From Axinella damicornis (lineage: Eukaryota; Porifera; Demospongiae; Axinellida; Axinellidae), in NCBI GenBank assembly GCA_963931865.1, contig OZ007512.1, positions 785,627 to 849,626 on the forward strand: a stretch of DNA of 64,000 bases, written 5' to 3'. Shown piece by piece: positions 46,001-58,797 of this stretch (position 1 is the first letter of the stretch; each line of letters opens with the position of its first letter). The notes beneath the pieces were generated by a model, which ran no database searches, had not been told where the DNA came from, and saw nothing but the letters and a program-made list of their open reading frames with translations. The position numbers and the translations under genes are program-made.

Positions 46001-49000
46001 CCAACTGAGAAGATGAGTTTTGCAAGAAAGCAGCATGACTAGTGAGGAATTCTCGCTGACCTGCAAAATCATAAATTACAACATTCCCAAAGTCATTGCT
46101 ACTAAAAGCAAATGAATCAATCCCAGCTGTTTGCTGTCTCACTCCCTTAATTCTCTGGAATCGACCAATCAGGGAAGTGATGAAGCCAGGGTTACTCTGG
46201 AGAGCTTGTACCAGTGAACTTTTCCCTGCGAAAGGATCTCCTAGAATAAATACCTTAACAACTGATTCAAGTGGGTAGTTGCCATTGCAGAAGTGGTCAA
46301 GAAGTTCTCTTACTTCAACTGAAGTTGCTATCTCCAGTGGAGTCATTCCCTCTGAATTCTTGCACAGTGGATCACATTCTCCTGTTGAGAGCAGGAATTC
46401 TGTGATTTCTAACTGACTGGATTTGCAAGCAATGTGCAGTGGTGTGTCACCTGAGAGTGTTGTGTGGACCAGATCAATGAGCTTCTCCCTGTGGATGTAC
46501 TGTACAATATCGAGCTGACCACTTGCACATGCATAATGGAGTGGAGTATGTCCATCCCTGTCTTTACATTGTACATTACATTTTTGATTGGCAACAAGAT
46601 GTTTGAAAATTTCAAATTTGCCAGATTTGATTTCCAGTTGACTTCTACTGTCATGTTCAGGATTCAACTCTTCTAAGCATGTATCACCTGCAGCACTTAA
46701 TCTATTCACAAAGTATTGTGGGATTTGCAAGATTGTAGAGATGAGTGTTAGGAGGTAGGAAAGGATACTTTGCTTTTCGATGCTAGTGACATTTGAACAG
46801 GTTTTGCTTTCATTATAAGCATTCATACACAAATACTTTGCACTTGTGCATGCACCATGTAATGGAGTATGGCCACAATCGGGTACGTGATGAGGGTCAA
46901 AACCACATTCATTAATGAGGAACTTCACAATGTCAATGGGTCCATAGATACAAGCTGTAAACAAGAAGTGAGATGAGTCGCATTGCGGAATCAGGTATTT
47001 GATCAGGTATTTGATGACATCCACCTTCCCACTAGTACATGCTGCTTCAAATGCCATGTATGCTTGCAGTGGAGTCATACCAAGACTCTCTATGTGTGGA
47101 TTGCAGTCGCATAAAGACTTGACAGTTTCAAGGTCTCCCTGAACGCTAGCCATTTGTAATGGGGTATAGTTCAAGTCAGTTATTTCAGTGATCTCCTTAA
47201 CGAAATCCAGCAGGTCCCACTTCCCATATTGTTGCTGAAGGATACCCAAAACAGCTTTGGGGTAAGATGCTGAGTAAAATTTGCATTCTGTTATGAAATA
47301 ATGAATAATTTCTAAATGTTTACAAAAAACCGCCCAGCCAAGAGGAGTGGATCCAAATTTATCACAGGAGTTTGGATTGCATCTACATTCAGTGATAAGG
47401 TACTTCACAATTTCTAGATTCCCTCCAGCACTTGCTGCATGTAGGGGAGTAATACCTTCGATTCTGATGTTTGAAATGATGCTTCTTAACATGTTCCTCG
47501 AAACTAGGCCCATATGTGAGTCAACGGATCTTGGAATCCTTTCCATACAAAATTCAATGGCATAGTCTGGTATTTTCCTTCTTGCACTAGTACACTTGTC
47601 TGGGTTACATTTGCATTCAGTCACAAGATACTTGACTGTGTCAATATTGCCTCCAAAGCAGGCACTAAACAAAGGTGTGGCACCAAAGTCATTTGTACAG
47701 TTGACACTGCACTTCTGTTCCGTAACAAGGTACTGGACAACTTGAAGTTTTCCACCTGTACTGGCTGAATGAAGTGGGGTGGTACCATCATTACTGACAC
47801 ACATTGGATCACACTTACACTGAGTGATTAGATACTTGACTGTCTCCAGTTGGCCCATTGTACATGCTCTGTGAAGCGGGGTGGCACCATCATTACTGAC
47901 ACACATTGGATCACACTTACACTGAGTGACTAGATACTTGACTGTCTCCAGTTGGCCCCGTGAACATGCACCGTGAAGTGGTGTGGTACCATCATTAGCA
48001 ACACACTTGCTGGGATCACACTTGCATTCTGCAACCAGGTATTTGGCTGTTTCTAGATGCCCATTCATACAAGCACAGTGAAGTGGTGCAATTCCTGTAA
48101 TTGTGCGACAATTTGGGTTACAGTTGAAATTCAAGATAAGGACTTTCATGACATTGTGATGTCCATTCATGGCCGCATAATGCAGTGGAGTGATGCCCTC
48201 AATATTGTCGCCAATTTGAGGATTGCAGCCAATTTCACGGATAAGATACTTCACTACAGTCAGGCGGCCAGCGATAGCAGCAAAATGCAGAGGTGTAAGA
48301 CCAGTCACGTTGCCATGTTCAGGACTGATTTTGTACTCATTGATGAGACACTCTGCCACTTCAATATGACCATTCTGACAAGCACAGTGCAGTGGGGTGG
48401 AACCAAAATTATCGACACACTTGGGATCAAACCCACACTCAGTAACCAGGTACTTGGCTATCTCTAGATGCCCCATGGAGCAGGCTAGGTGCAACGGATG
48501 AAAGTCTGAATTATCTGAAAGTCTGTCTGAATGAAAGTGTGACTTAACTGCTTCCAGATTTCCATCAACACAAGCCTGGTATAGTTGGTTAGGATTTAAT
48601 ACTCCGATGCTGGCCATCCCACAACTGTGTTCCAGTCTTTGCACTAGCCGTGTATCCATCATTCCACTTATTCTTGCGATGTTAAGAACCAGTTTGAAAA
48701 TTTCCAAATGTCCGTAATTCAGGGCAAGGTCCAATGGAGCAGCACCATTGCCATTTGGCCGAAAAGGGTTACAATTGCAATTTTGTACGAGATATTTTAC
48801 GATGTCAATGTTTCCGCTCATACATGCAAAATGCAATGGTGTGCAGCCTTCAATTCCCAAAATGTTTGCTGCATGATCTGCTTGTGAGACCTTCTTGATG
48901 CTGCATTCTGGATCACAGTTTTGCTCTTGTATGAGGTACTTGACAGTATGAAAGTGCCCACTGATACAAGCTAAATGCAGTGGAGTTGCACCACAGTTGT

Positions 49001-52000
49001 CAACACATTGTGGGTTACAGTTGTGTTCAGTGATGAAATATTTCAATAAATGAAGGTGACCATTTTCAGCAGCGTGGTGTAGTTGATTACCGCCACAACT
49101 ACTGCACCGTTGATCTGGATTAAGTTTACATTCAGTGAATAAATAGTTTGCAACTTCAAGATGACCATTCTCACAAGCACAGTGGAGTGGAGTGTTACCA
49201 TTATTATCTCTAATTAGTAGGTTACAGCCAAGTTCCCTGATAAGGTACTTCACTACACCCAGGTGGCCATTTCTAGCAGCTGAGTGCAGAGGTGTGTAGC
49301 CACTAGTATTACGACATTCTGGGTCACATTGGTGCTCTATGGTGAGATATTTTGCAACCTCAAGACTACCACTCTGACATGCACAGTGAAGTGGTGTAAT
49401 ACCTGCAATTGAACAGCAATAAGGGTTACAACTGCAATCTGAGATAAGGAAATTTACGATGTCATGATGTCCCTCAAAGGCTGCATAGTGTAGTGGAGTG
49501 ACACCATCATTGTCACCAATTTGTGGATCAAAACCAAGTTCACTGATAAGATACTGAACTACAGCCAGGTGGCCACTGCTAGCAGCTGAATGTAGAGGTG
49601 TAAAACCATTCACATTGCCACACTCTGGACTGCATTTGTGTTCAGTAATGAGGTACTTTGCAACTTCCAGGTGGCCATTCTCACAAGCACAATGAAGGGG
49701 AGTAAATCCTTTGTTTGTACACCACTTACTGGTAGGATTAAAGTTGCAGGTTGAGAGAATGAATTTTACGATATCACGATGTCCATTTAAGCTTGCATAG
49801 TGCAGTGGAGTCAGACCATCATTGTCACCAACTTGAGGATTACAGCCAAGTTCATTGATAAGGTACTTCACCACAGCCAGGTGGCCATTGCTAGCAGCTG
49901 AGTGCAAAGGTTTGAAGCCACCTGTATTGCCACATTGTGGATTACACTTGTACTCATTGATGAGATACTTTACTGTTTCAAGGTGACCATTTTGGCAAGC
50001 ACAGTGAAGTGGAGCATTGCCAATATTTGAATGGCACTGTGGGTTACAGTTGTACTGTGAGAGGAGAAACGTTACTGTATCGAGGTGTCCACTCAAACAT
50101 GCATAGTGCAGTGGAGTGAGGCCATCACTGTTAACAGTCTGTGGGTTACACTTACATTCATTTGCAAGGTATTTCACAGTAGCAAGGTGGCCATAAGCGC
50201 ATGCCAGGTGGACTGGAGTATCACCATTTACATCGCTGTGGTTAGGATTACACTGACATTCACTGACCAGGTACTTGACAACAAGAAGCACTCCACAGCA
50301 AGCATAGTTGAGAGGAATGCTACCTCTACTGTTGGGCTTTTGTGGATCACAGTGATAGTCTGTAATCAAACACTGTACAATATTCAGGTGTCCACTTTTA
50401 CTTGCATAATGGAGTGGAGTACTACCAACATTGTCACTAACTTCTGAATCACAATCGTTTTCAGTAATGAGGTACTTAACAGTGTCAAGGTTACCACTTT
50501 CGCTGGCTGCGTGTAGTGGAGTGTAGCCATCCTTGTCAGTGCAGTGTGGATTACAGCCAAGTTCACTGATAAGATATTTCACTACAGCCAGGTGGCCGTT
50601 GATAGCAGCTGAATGCAGAGGTGTACAACCGTCAGTACTGGCATGTTCTGGACTGCATTTGTGCATTTTGATGAGATACTTGGCAATTTCAAGATTATCA
50701 TTCTGGCAAGCATAATGAAGTGGAGTAAACCCTCTGCTTGTACTGTACTGTGGGTCGCAGTTGCAGTCAGAGAGAAGGAATTTTACAATATCACAATGTC
50801 CATTCAAAGCTACATAGTGCAGTGGAGTGAGACCATCATTGTCACCAATTTGAGGATGACAGCCATGTTCATTGATAAGATACTTCACTACAGCCAGTTG
50901 GCCATTGCTAGCAGCTGAATGCAGAGGTGTCAAACCATTTTCATCATAACATTCTGGATTGCATTTGTACTCATTGATGAGATACATCACCACTTCAAGA
51001 TGACCGCTTTGGCAAGCACAGTGGAGTGGTATTTTGCCATTATTTGTACGGCAGTATGGGTTACAGTTGTATTGTTGAAGAAATTTCACAACATCAATGT
51101 GACCATGCAGGCATGCGTAGTGCAGTGGAGTGAGGCCAACAAAGTTGCTGTATTCTGGATTCATATGTTCAGTGATGAGATACTTTGCAACTTCAAGATG
51201 ACCTCCTTGACAAGCACAGTGAAGTGGTGTATTGCCTGTGATTGTACAACACTGAGGGTTGCAATTGTGTTGTATAAGAAGAAATTTGACAGTATCAAGG
51301 TGTCCATTCAAGCATGCAAAATGCAGTGGAGTGAGGCCATAACTGTTAACAATCTGTGGGTTACACTTACATTCATTGGTGAGGTACTTCACAGTAGCAA
51401 GGTGGCCGTACAGACATGCCAGGTGGAGTGGAGTATTACCAAACATATTAGTGTGGTCAGGACTGCAGTGGTGCTCACTGACAAGGTACTGGACAACAGG
51501 AAGTGCTCCACCCCAGCAAGCATAGTGCAGAGGAATGCTACCTCTACTGTTGGGCTTTAGCGGGTCACAGTGATAGTCTGTAATCAAACACTGTACAATA
51601 TTCAGGTGTCCACTTTTACTTGCATAATGGAGTGGAGTATTACCAACATTGTCACTAACTTCTGAATCACAATCGTTTTCAGTAATGAGGTACTTAACAG
51701 TGTCAAGGTTACCGCTTTCACTGGCTGCATGCAGTGGAGTGTAGCCATCATTGTCAGTGCAGTGTGGATTGCACTTGTGCTCAGTTATGAGATACCTTGT
51801 AATGTGTAGGTGACCACTCTTGCAGGCGAGATGAAGCGGCGTTCGTCCATTAGGGGTGGTACATTCTGGATCGCAGTTCTGTTCTCTGATAAGGTACTGG
51901 GTAATGTGAAGATGTCCATGCTTGCATGCAAGATGCAGGGCTGAGAGGCCTGAAGGGTCCTTGACGTCACTAGGATTCAGTCCATGATCTGTGATAAGGT

Positions 52001-52055
52001 CTTTAAGGGTTGAGAGGTCACCATCTGCGCATGCCTGAAGCAGTTGGGTTTCCAT
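42425..52055 (-). CDS. Gene 4: ankyrin-Roc-COR-tandem death domain protein, complete four-exon model
   Basis: Exons 44247-52055, 43922-43988, 43294-43632 and 42425-43083 join in consistent phases (0, 1, 1) into 2957 codons. The protein starts METQLLQACADGD. About 50 ankyrin repeats reach residue 1900, with a non-ankyrin hydrophobic stretch (SILSYLLTLISTILQIPQYF) near 1765. Roc follows: GDPFAGKSS near 1936, DFAGQREFL near 1994, VGSHADK near 2061. COR (GSTGIVARSRIREVFPEF, YLFPAL) spans about 2150-2400, a death-like segment ends FCGRNPLNL at 2603, then an acidic linker and two death domains. This is the ANK-Roc-COR-Death order of DAPK1 without the kinase and with extra death domains. A cytosolic GTP-switched platform for death or immune signalling is inferred, not shown. 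Reading past the first donor would give an artefactual C-terminus ending at 44106. From Roc on, the nucleotide sequence is very close to gene 1. Confidence 0.85.
43294..43632 (-). CDS. Gene 4 exon 3: first death domain
   Basis: The exon lies between acceptor cttacaatag and donor TCAA|GTGAGC; it is 339 bp, phase 1 at both ends. It encodes DQDQPMLTECIGL, then IKLPQEIGTKYKPFGTLLLED, ILEEWIAGRGK, YPVTWKTLTEILKDLEL and LAGEIEAVK. If the donor were not used, the frame would run on to a TAA at 43274. Confidence 0.8.
43922..43988 (-). CDS. Gene 4 exon 2: acidic linker
   Basis: A 67-bp exon between ctatatcag| and CAAG|GTACAC encodes TGEIGDESGEETDDDWKDSE, phase 0 in and phase 1 out. It is the counterpart of 22474-22537 and 32294-32351. 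Confidence 0.75.
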
Positions 52056-52939
52056 GTCTGAAGTTACTGTATACAGCTGATAATATCAGTGAGCAACCTT
52101 GTAGAGAAATTTTAATGGTTCGAGTAGAGTAACTACGTTTTTGGGGTTGACTTGAAGCTCTTACAACTTTTTGTTGTTACAAAATTGAAGGTCACTGGCT
52201 GAGCCAAAGCATCAGTGTTATCCTGCATGAAAATAAGCTGAAATTAGTATAATATAATATTATTGTGTTGAAGTTAATGTTAATGTTGTAATGAACCATG
52301 GTCGCGCAGGCAAGACATTTAATTACAAGACAGTTAAGGTATATTTTTGTGAGTTGGATTCCATGAGTGTGCTTGCATCATCAACACATAATGCATTCCT
52401 GATTGTGTACAGCTGATAGCGTGTACACTTCTTCCAGAATTAAGTTACTGTACAAACGATGACTAAACTTTTGGAATGAATTGGGATTCACAATACAGTC
52501 ATACAAATACTCCATGCTTGCACTATGCATGCACAGTTCAGTACAATGAATGAATGATTTTGGAGCCTAAATCACACAAATTCATACGCAGCATCATGGA
52601 GTATATATCGCTTATTTATCCCGTAAGGGTAATTACCATAATTAAGTGTATCTTTCAGAAATGAAAGGTATTGTCCGTGAGTGGTAACTTAATCTAATGC
52701 CAGGATTCTGAGAGTCAACGTTAGACATATAGCTGTACAGGCGACATGAATATGACCGATTCAGGGAATTAACATTACCTGAGTTCATGTGCCAACAATA
52801 TATGAAGTGCTCAGGGTATGCATTTTAATCAGCCCTAAAGGTTAATGTTCGAACTGCGGTATATATAGGGTGCTACATCCAGTTTGTGAAAGGATTGCTC
52901 CCTCTTGTGGACCCAAAGTAGTGTGTCGCCAGGAGTGTC
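52056..52939 (-). promoter_or_regulatory. 5' flank of gene 4
   Basis: The part at 52056-52545 aligns with the gene 1 flank, including the probable 5' splice acceptor near 52225 (tttcatgcag). The rest has no counterpart near gene 1 and belongs to an inserted stretch of about 2.9 kb (to about 55440). Confidence 0.4.
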
Positions 52940-53978
52940 CAGGGCCGTAACCAGGGGGGGTTCGTTGGGTGCGGACGAACCCCCCTCGAGCCAAGAATGC
53001 ACCTTTCCTGAAGGTCATCGCCTTCGCGTAGCCGTTGCGGTGTTACCGTCGACGGTACGTCTACTCGACTATATATAGTACTGTAGCGACCCTGGTATAG
53101 CGACCTTGGGTTTCGTCTCGCATTGTACATGTAGCCTAGCCTGGGTAAGAGGCTACATGTAGCCGGCCGGCCAGCCGCGCCGGTGACGTTGCACTCGTAC
53201 TCACAGCTGACGGTCTCGTCCCCAGACTAGGCATGCGTCCCCCAGGCCATACGCGCATGCATACGGTACCCATGGGAACGGGGCCACTAGCCGACGATGC
53301 CTGGCGCGACAACGGGCTCCACAGGCACAGCATACTTCTGTAAGAAAACGAGGAAGGACACATGCAGACAATGGTGAGTAGCTACACTTTCACTTTGTCT
53401 ATCATACCATGCAGGGTTTAACCGTTATTAACGTAGCCTGATAACATCCTAGCTAACAAGTTCTGTTTATTAAATCATTAAGTAGTCCGGCGCAGTCATG
53501 ATAAGTGCAGCCTCCTGGGTGTTTTGTAATTGCAGAACGTGACACTGGATCACCGTCTGAGGAACACCCCAGCTCATCCTCTGTACACAGATGTACACAG
53601 AAAGAGGAGAGACTTAGCGCTCTGGGACTCATACACACTCATTACCATTGATGTTGACTAAGATTTTCATTCGCAAACACCCCCGTAGAATGGAAGCAGC
53701 TAGTTTACTTTTTTAGCCCATTTAAATGGCCATGTTGTGTACAATTTTGTGTAATTTTCACTCGGATAGCTATGTAGTAATGAATGTTAGATACACTGGG
53801 CAGAGAATGCGCCAGAATGCAAAATTTTCCCGGGGGGGGGGGGGGGGGGGGGGCATGCCCCCGGACCCCCCTACCTATCGCCGCGCTTTGCGCGACCCCT
53901 CACCGAAATCTCTGGATTAAACATTGACAACTTGTCCCAAAATGTAACCCCCTTCACAAAATCCTGGTTACGGGCCTG
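52940..53978. mobile_element. Non-autonomous DNA transposon with 5-bp target duplication
   Basis: The ends CAGGGCCGTAACCAGG and the complement of CCTGGTTACGGGCCTG are inverted. GTGTC flanks both (52935-52939 and 53979-53983). It contains a G run at 53833-53853. The end type, G/C runs and 5-bp duplication resemble the 9457-9968 element, so both may use the same kind of transposase. A cysteine-rich open stretch inside (53453-53638, minus) is unassigned. Confidence 0.8.
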
Positions 53979-53983
53979 GTGTC

Positions 53984-54863
53984 ACATAGCATAAAAAGTT
54001 CTGCATGCAAATATACCTTACTGGTTGCCTGCATTCCCAGGCTGCCATGCCTGGCTTTTGTTGCCTGCAAATTAAGCTGGGTGTGGAGGCCTGGGAACGA
54101 GCTACCTTACCGGTACATTAGGACAACTGTTGCATTTTTGAAGTAAGGCACTCACTGCATAACCACCACTTAAACTTTGCAGTGCATGTGCTTTGTATTT
54201 TCCAATAGCTACATGCCAACAGTTGGGACAAGTGTTATTTGCCAATCCAGCAATTGTCGAGCATAGCGAGGCAGCTGGTCTTGACAACGGCAGTCCAATA
54301 CTGAGCTAGCGTTTCTATGTATACAGGTATATATACATATGTGTGTGCAACTTCCGTCACACTTATAATAAAGTTAGTATCATATCCATGTATTGTAGCC
54401 CCCGGCATGCAGCTGGTGGAACAAAGGTACCTGTTATTCCATCGAACGTCTTCCTGGGCTTCATTAGCATTGTAAGTACACTATAGCTACCTTGGCATTC
54501 TGAAACTCACACATCATCAAATTTCCAGAGATGGCTGTCTCTTCCTCAAAGACATACACTTCTTCACGTGTAGATAAGAGGGCACCGCGCTGCATGTCCT
54601 ATTAATCCTTTCACTGGTATAGTGTCAGATGGATCCCGATATAACAGCCACACATGGTATAATTTATAACTGTGTATATGGTGCTAGTTGTGGGAATCCA
54701 CCAGTACTATAGCTAGTCTTTATCTTCAGACAGGCAGATGAATGTGATATTGTGGCAGGATGTAGTGGCTTGTACCAAACACTACAGTTATTACAGTAGT
54801 TGCACATCTGGACAGCTGTTGCCCTTGGGTGCAAATCACATGACTAAGAGTGTTGTTAAAAGT
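53984..54863. other. Spacer with a possible small exon
   Basis: On the minus strand near 54115-54287 an open stretch with two CxxC-type motifs (TCPNC, CNSCPN) runs into a CCG|GTAAGG donor-like site. This could be an isolated exon, but no partner was found. The end motif GGCCTGGGAACGAG at 54081 belongs to the AGCCTCGTTCCCAGGC family. Confidence 0.25.
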
Positions 54864-54992
54864 AACCAATTTATTTTTGATGTGGCACACACATGCATTG
54901 ATAATAATGACATTGCCATCCATTTAAGGAAACCAATTTATTTTTGATGTGGCACACACATGCATTGATAATAATGGCATTGCCATTTAAGG
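54864..54992. repeat. 67-bp tandem duplication
   Basis: AACCAATTTATTTTTGATGT and GCACACACATGCATTGATAA occur at 54864 and 54931, nearly identical. Confidence 0.9.
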
Positions 54993-57286
54993 AATAAGCA
55001 CCATAAGCTGCAAGCAGAGCCTGGTAGGATCGGAGGGAAACCTGGCTTGCTCTCATGCATCACCACCACAAGGAGGTCACACTGTCACCGGGGCTCCTCT
55101 CTGTGTCATCTTCTGGGAACTTTATTACAGGAACAGATCTGAAGTAAACTAAGGAGTACGTTGAACCCATGAGGACCATCACGATACATGTACATGAATT
55201 AGCAACAGTAAACCGACTAGTTTTGTAGTGAAACTAAGATAGCTAACCTCCAGTCGATATGCTGACATGCTATAGTTACAAAATAACTTTGGAATAACGT
55301 GCTCAAAATATGTTGCATGCACTTGTCCTATAACAAATTATTACCACAGTAAGTTAATTTCTGTTGTAAATAGTTAAGAAATAACGGTCAGGTAGACAAA
55401 CAGCTGTTCATTACTATTCATTATGCTGTTGCTGAAATCCCTTAGGAAGCCATCTACATCACGAGATTTCAATGACATGTAGTCACCAGAGACAGCCGGC
55501 AGATGCCGGACAGACAAAACAAGTTACTTAACCCCACTTCTCTGACTAGACTCGCGCATGCACGTGGGGCAACAACACAGACTATCATGCCAGCAGCAAA
55601 ACTGTATTGCATAATTCATGCTTATCATATTATGTTTGTATACAACTCTCGTGAACAATAATATGAAATCCCATTTCATCCAAATATGGAATACTCTCAG
55701 CACTGTGATAACAGACAGACTAATCAGTACTTGTGCCTAGTGCATTATCCATACACGATTATATGTTTGCTATTGTATGAAGCCATAGAAGATGAAAGGG
55801 CTGAACTGTGCTTTGTTTTGCATAATGCGCATAGCGTGCCACTGGTAAATATAGCACCGGGTAAAGCGTTCCGTAGATGTTGTAATAAACCAGTTAAAGT
55901 ACCGCTTACGCTTGTGCACTATGGAAAATATTGCACACAGGTGTGGTCTCGAGGCAAATATAGTACTCGGCTTCGCCTTGTGCTATATTAGCCTCTCGGC
56001 CACGCTTCTCGTGCAATATTCCTCATAGTGCACTCACTGTGATACTTTAACTAGTACGTATTGATCTCCTGAAAATTGATACTGTGAGAACCAATTTCCT
56101 AGAGATATACACTGTCTAGTAAATGTCAGGTATCCAATAGCCACTGAGCATCCTCTGTGACATCCCAACATAGACTATTTACTGTTATTCAACAGCTAGC
56201 GAGTATTGCATGACAGAAACAATAGCTATTTGCTTATAATTAGCAATGCATGTTCGAATATAATTGTGCATGAAGTCATGTGCTTACTGGATCCATCAGG
56301 TTGTGGTGGCAATGTAATAGCATTTGTGTGTACTTCAACTAATCAATGGCTTAAATGCACGTGCAACAAGAGATCAAGAACACTATTTTAAGAATGAAAC
56401 CGTTGAACCCCACAACTCTACACCCATTCTATCAAACATAAAGGCAAACTGCTCACACGACTAACACTATTCCGTACACATCAACTGGCACTGGTATAAG
56501 ATGATGTTCACTCACTACAAGAAATCTTGAGGGTCAGACCAGACGGTTGTTTTCCACCGTCCCAGTCAAAAAACTTGGCTGTCCGCGCAGGTGCAACGCA
56601 CCCCACCGCGGCGAGGACTAGCTACACTTCTCAACTACCAGTAGTAGTACTGATCGCAGTGCTCGACTTGTCTGTTGTCCCAACACAAGGGTAAGCGAAA
56701 GCTGCTAGCTACTAGTAGTCACTTCAACGGACTTGGTAGTAAAAAATGCGTGCGGGGGTGGGGCTCACGTGCATAGATAATTATATAGGATCGTTCCCAT
56801 GATGCCAGGGCTGATTTGGGAACGGAAAGGCCTATAGCGTAGAGCACGCTTTCAAACAGTATAGTACCCTAACCATGGACTGATAATCATGGCTTTCTCT
56901 GTAGGATACTATGCATGATTATAGGAATGCAGATTGCTTGCTTTTCACACCAATTCACACTTTTTGACCAAATGATTTTATATATGAAACTATACAGCTG
57001 AATTGTACTACTGCTTATTTGGTTCCACATATTAAATTTTGTATGGGTTTTCTACTACAGGAGTTAACAAATACTGGCATCATGTCTGGTGAAACTCATG
57101 ACTATATAAGCATACGTTTCAAAGTTGCCATGGCTGGCAGCATGCAAACTCACTAATAGTGAAACCATGCAATTGAATAGCAGAACCACTCAACAAGTGC
57201 TAACTTGTGATCCTGTAGCTAGTTACTGACCTTGGTAGCAACCACAAATTAAGGGGTTGCAGTTTTAGCCGTAGCTAGTACCACAA
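54993..57286. other. Duplicated upstream flank (counterpart of 7735-12580)
   Basis: Blocks at 55480-55710, 56270-56320 and 56525-56780 align in order with 7735-7990, 10480-10540 and 12310-12580. The last one is the candidate promoter block (ACCGTCCCAGTCA, CGGCGAGG). No gene seen. Confidence 0.5.
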
Positions 57287-57547
57287 GTGTAGACTTCGAT
57301 CAGCTAGAGAGATGAATCCTCCAGCAAGTTATAGCTACACTGTAGCTAATCACAACAGGATTAGCTACAGCCAGGTTAGCTGAGCTAGGGGACATTCAGC
57401 ATGTAATTCTAACTTCAAAACCTGCTACAACTACGCAAAACAGCGTGATTAGCTAGCTAGCTCAGCTAACCTAGCTGTAATGCTGTTGTGATTAGCTAGC
57501 TATAACTTGCTGGAGGATTCATCTCTTTAGCTGATCGAAGTCTACAC
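57287..57547. repeat. Inverted duplication, arms of about 95 bp
   Basis: GTGTAGACTTCGATCAGCT at the left mirrors AGCTGATCGAAGTCTACAC at the right, and the match extends through AGCAAGTTATAGCTA to GTTAGCTGAGCTAG. Only the right arm has a counterpart at 13440-13500, so the left arm is a secondary inverted copy. Confidence 0.85.
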
Positions 57548-58203
57548 TGGTGGTAGCTACTTGTATTCTGTTTCAGAGTTGGCATGTGTTTGTTCATGCA
57601 GACACTGACAACAGAGACCTGTTGTACTGGCCCAAGTTGGGCCTAACCAATTGATCAGCTGCAGACAGTGGATCGGCATCCAATGGGTCATCTCAGTGCT
57701 TGGTTTCATGGTTTGTGTAGCTATCTGCTTCAGCAAAGTGTTAACTTTGCCTGCAATATATCGTACTATCCACTTTCCTTTCAGTTGTGTGTGTAGCTAG
57801 CTAGGTGTGACACTCAACAGCAGAACTAGTTAGCTGTGGTAGACCACAGGCAATCATAAATATCACTGGTAGTGCTTCATTTCTGGACGATCAGGACAAT
57901 CAGTACACACAGCAGCCAGCCTATTTGACGGACAATACAGCACTTGACAGTGACAAGAACAAACGAAAAAGCATGCAGACTCCCGGCATAGATCGAAAAT
58001 CCCATCCTCCAGTGACTCCATCTTCCATGAAGTGTGCTTCAAGTGCAGTGCATGCCACCTTCTCTTGTTACTGTTACAGCAGTTGAGACTAGATATTAAA
58101 ATCAAGGTCTTTGTACCTTGTAACAGAAATGAACAGAAGTTTGGAGCAAGAGAGCAGAAGAAATGTAGCAAAGACATCAATAACAGATGCTTTTGAATCC
58201 CAT

Positions 58204-58774
58204 CAAGGGCGTATCGAGCCGCCGAAGGCGGCGAGAGGGCATGTAACTCCGCAAACGGCATACATCCAAATCGATTCTATTTTTAGAAATCACGTGGTAC
58301 ATTGTTTATTTCATATCCGCGGCGCGCGCAGCTCTGGCACACTATACACTAACCGCGCTAGTCACAGCCACAGTTCCTGAAAATATCCATTCTCTAGTAA
58401 GTCAATGAACTGCTATCTAAACTCACTGCTGTTACCCTGGACGGCGCTTACCACTGCCTTCTCCTTGCCTCAGTTTCGCCAACGAACCCGGCGTGTCATT
58501 CAGTGGAGACGGTCCCGAGCGAACCTGTGTTTGCAATGGCTGCCGCATGTAGGACGGACGGGCACGTTGTTTCCAGTCGTCAAAACGTGGATGGCGTCCA
58601 TTCACTGAGTCCACTCTACGCGCCCGATCTAGCTCTCTGGCCTGCTCTGCGATATTCCACGTAATCGGATAATTGCATTCATTCACATATACGGTTAACT
58701 TACATACCAACGTCTAAAAATAGTATATCCGGAGAGTTGCATGCCCTCTTCCCGTTAGGGTCGATGCGCCCTTG
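58204..58774. mobile_element. DNA transposon with 7-bp target duplication
   Basis: The ends CAAGGGCGTATCGAGCC and CAAGGGCGCATCGACCC (complement of the right end) are inverted, and GAGGGCATGTAACTC / GAGGGCATGCAACTC follow inside. ATCCCAT flanks both sides (58197-58203, 58775-58781). No transposase recognised. Confidence 0.85.
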
Positions 58775-58797
58775 ATCCCATGCACTGCCCCCTTTAA

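Noticed and set aside
53453..53638. Cysteine-rich frame within the 52940-53978 element
   Set aside because: No family recognised, no supporting splice partner, and it lies inside a transposon; kept only as a remark.
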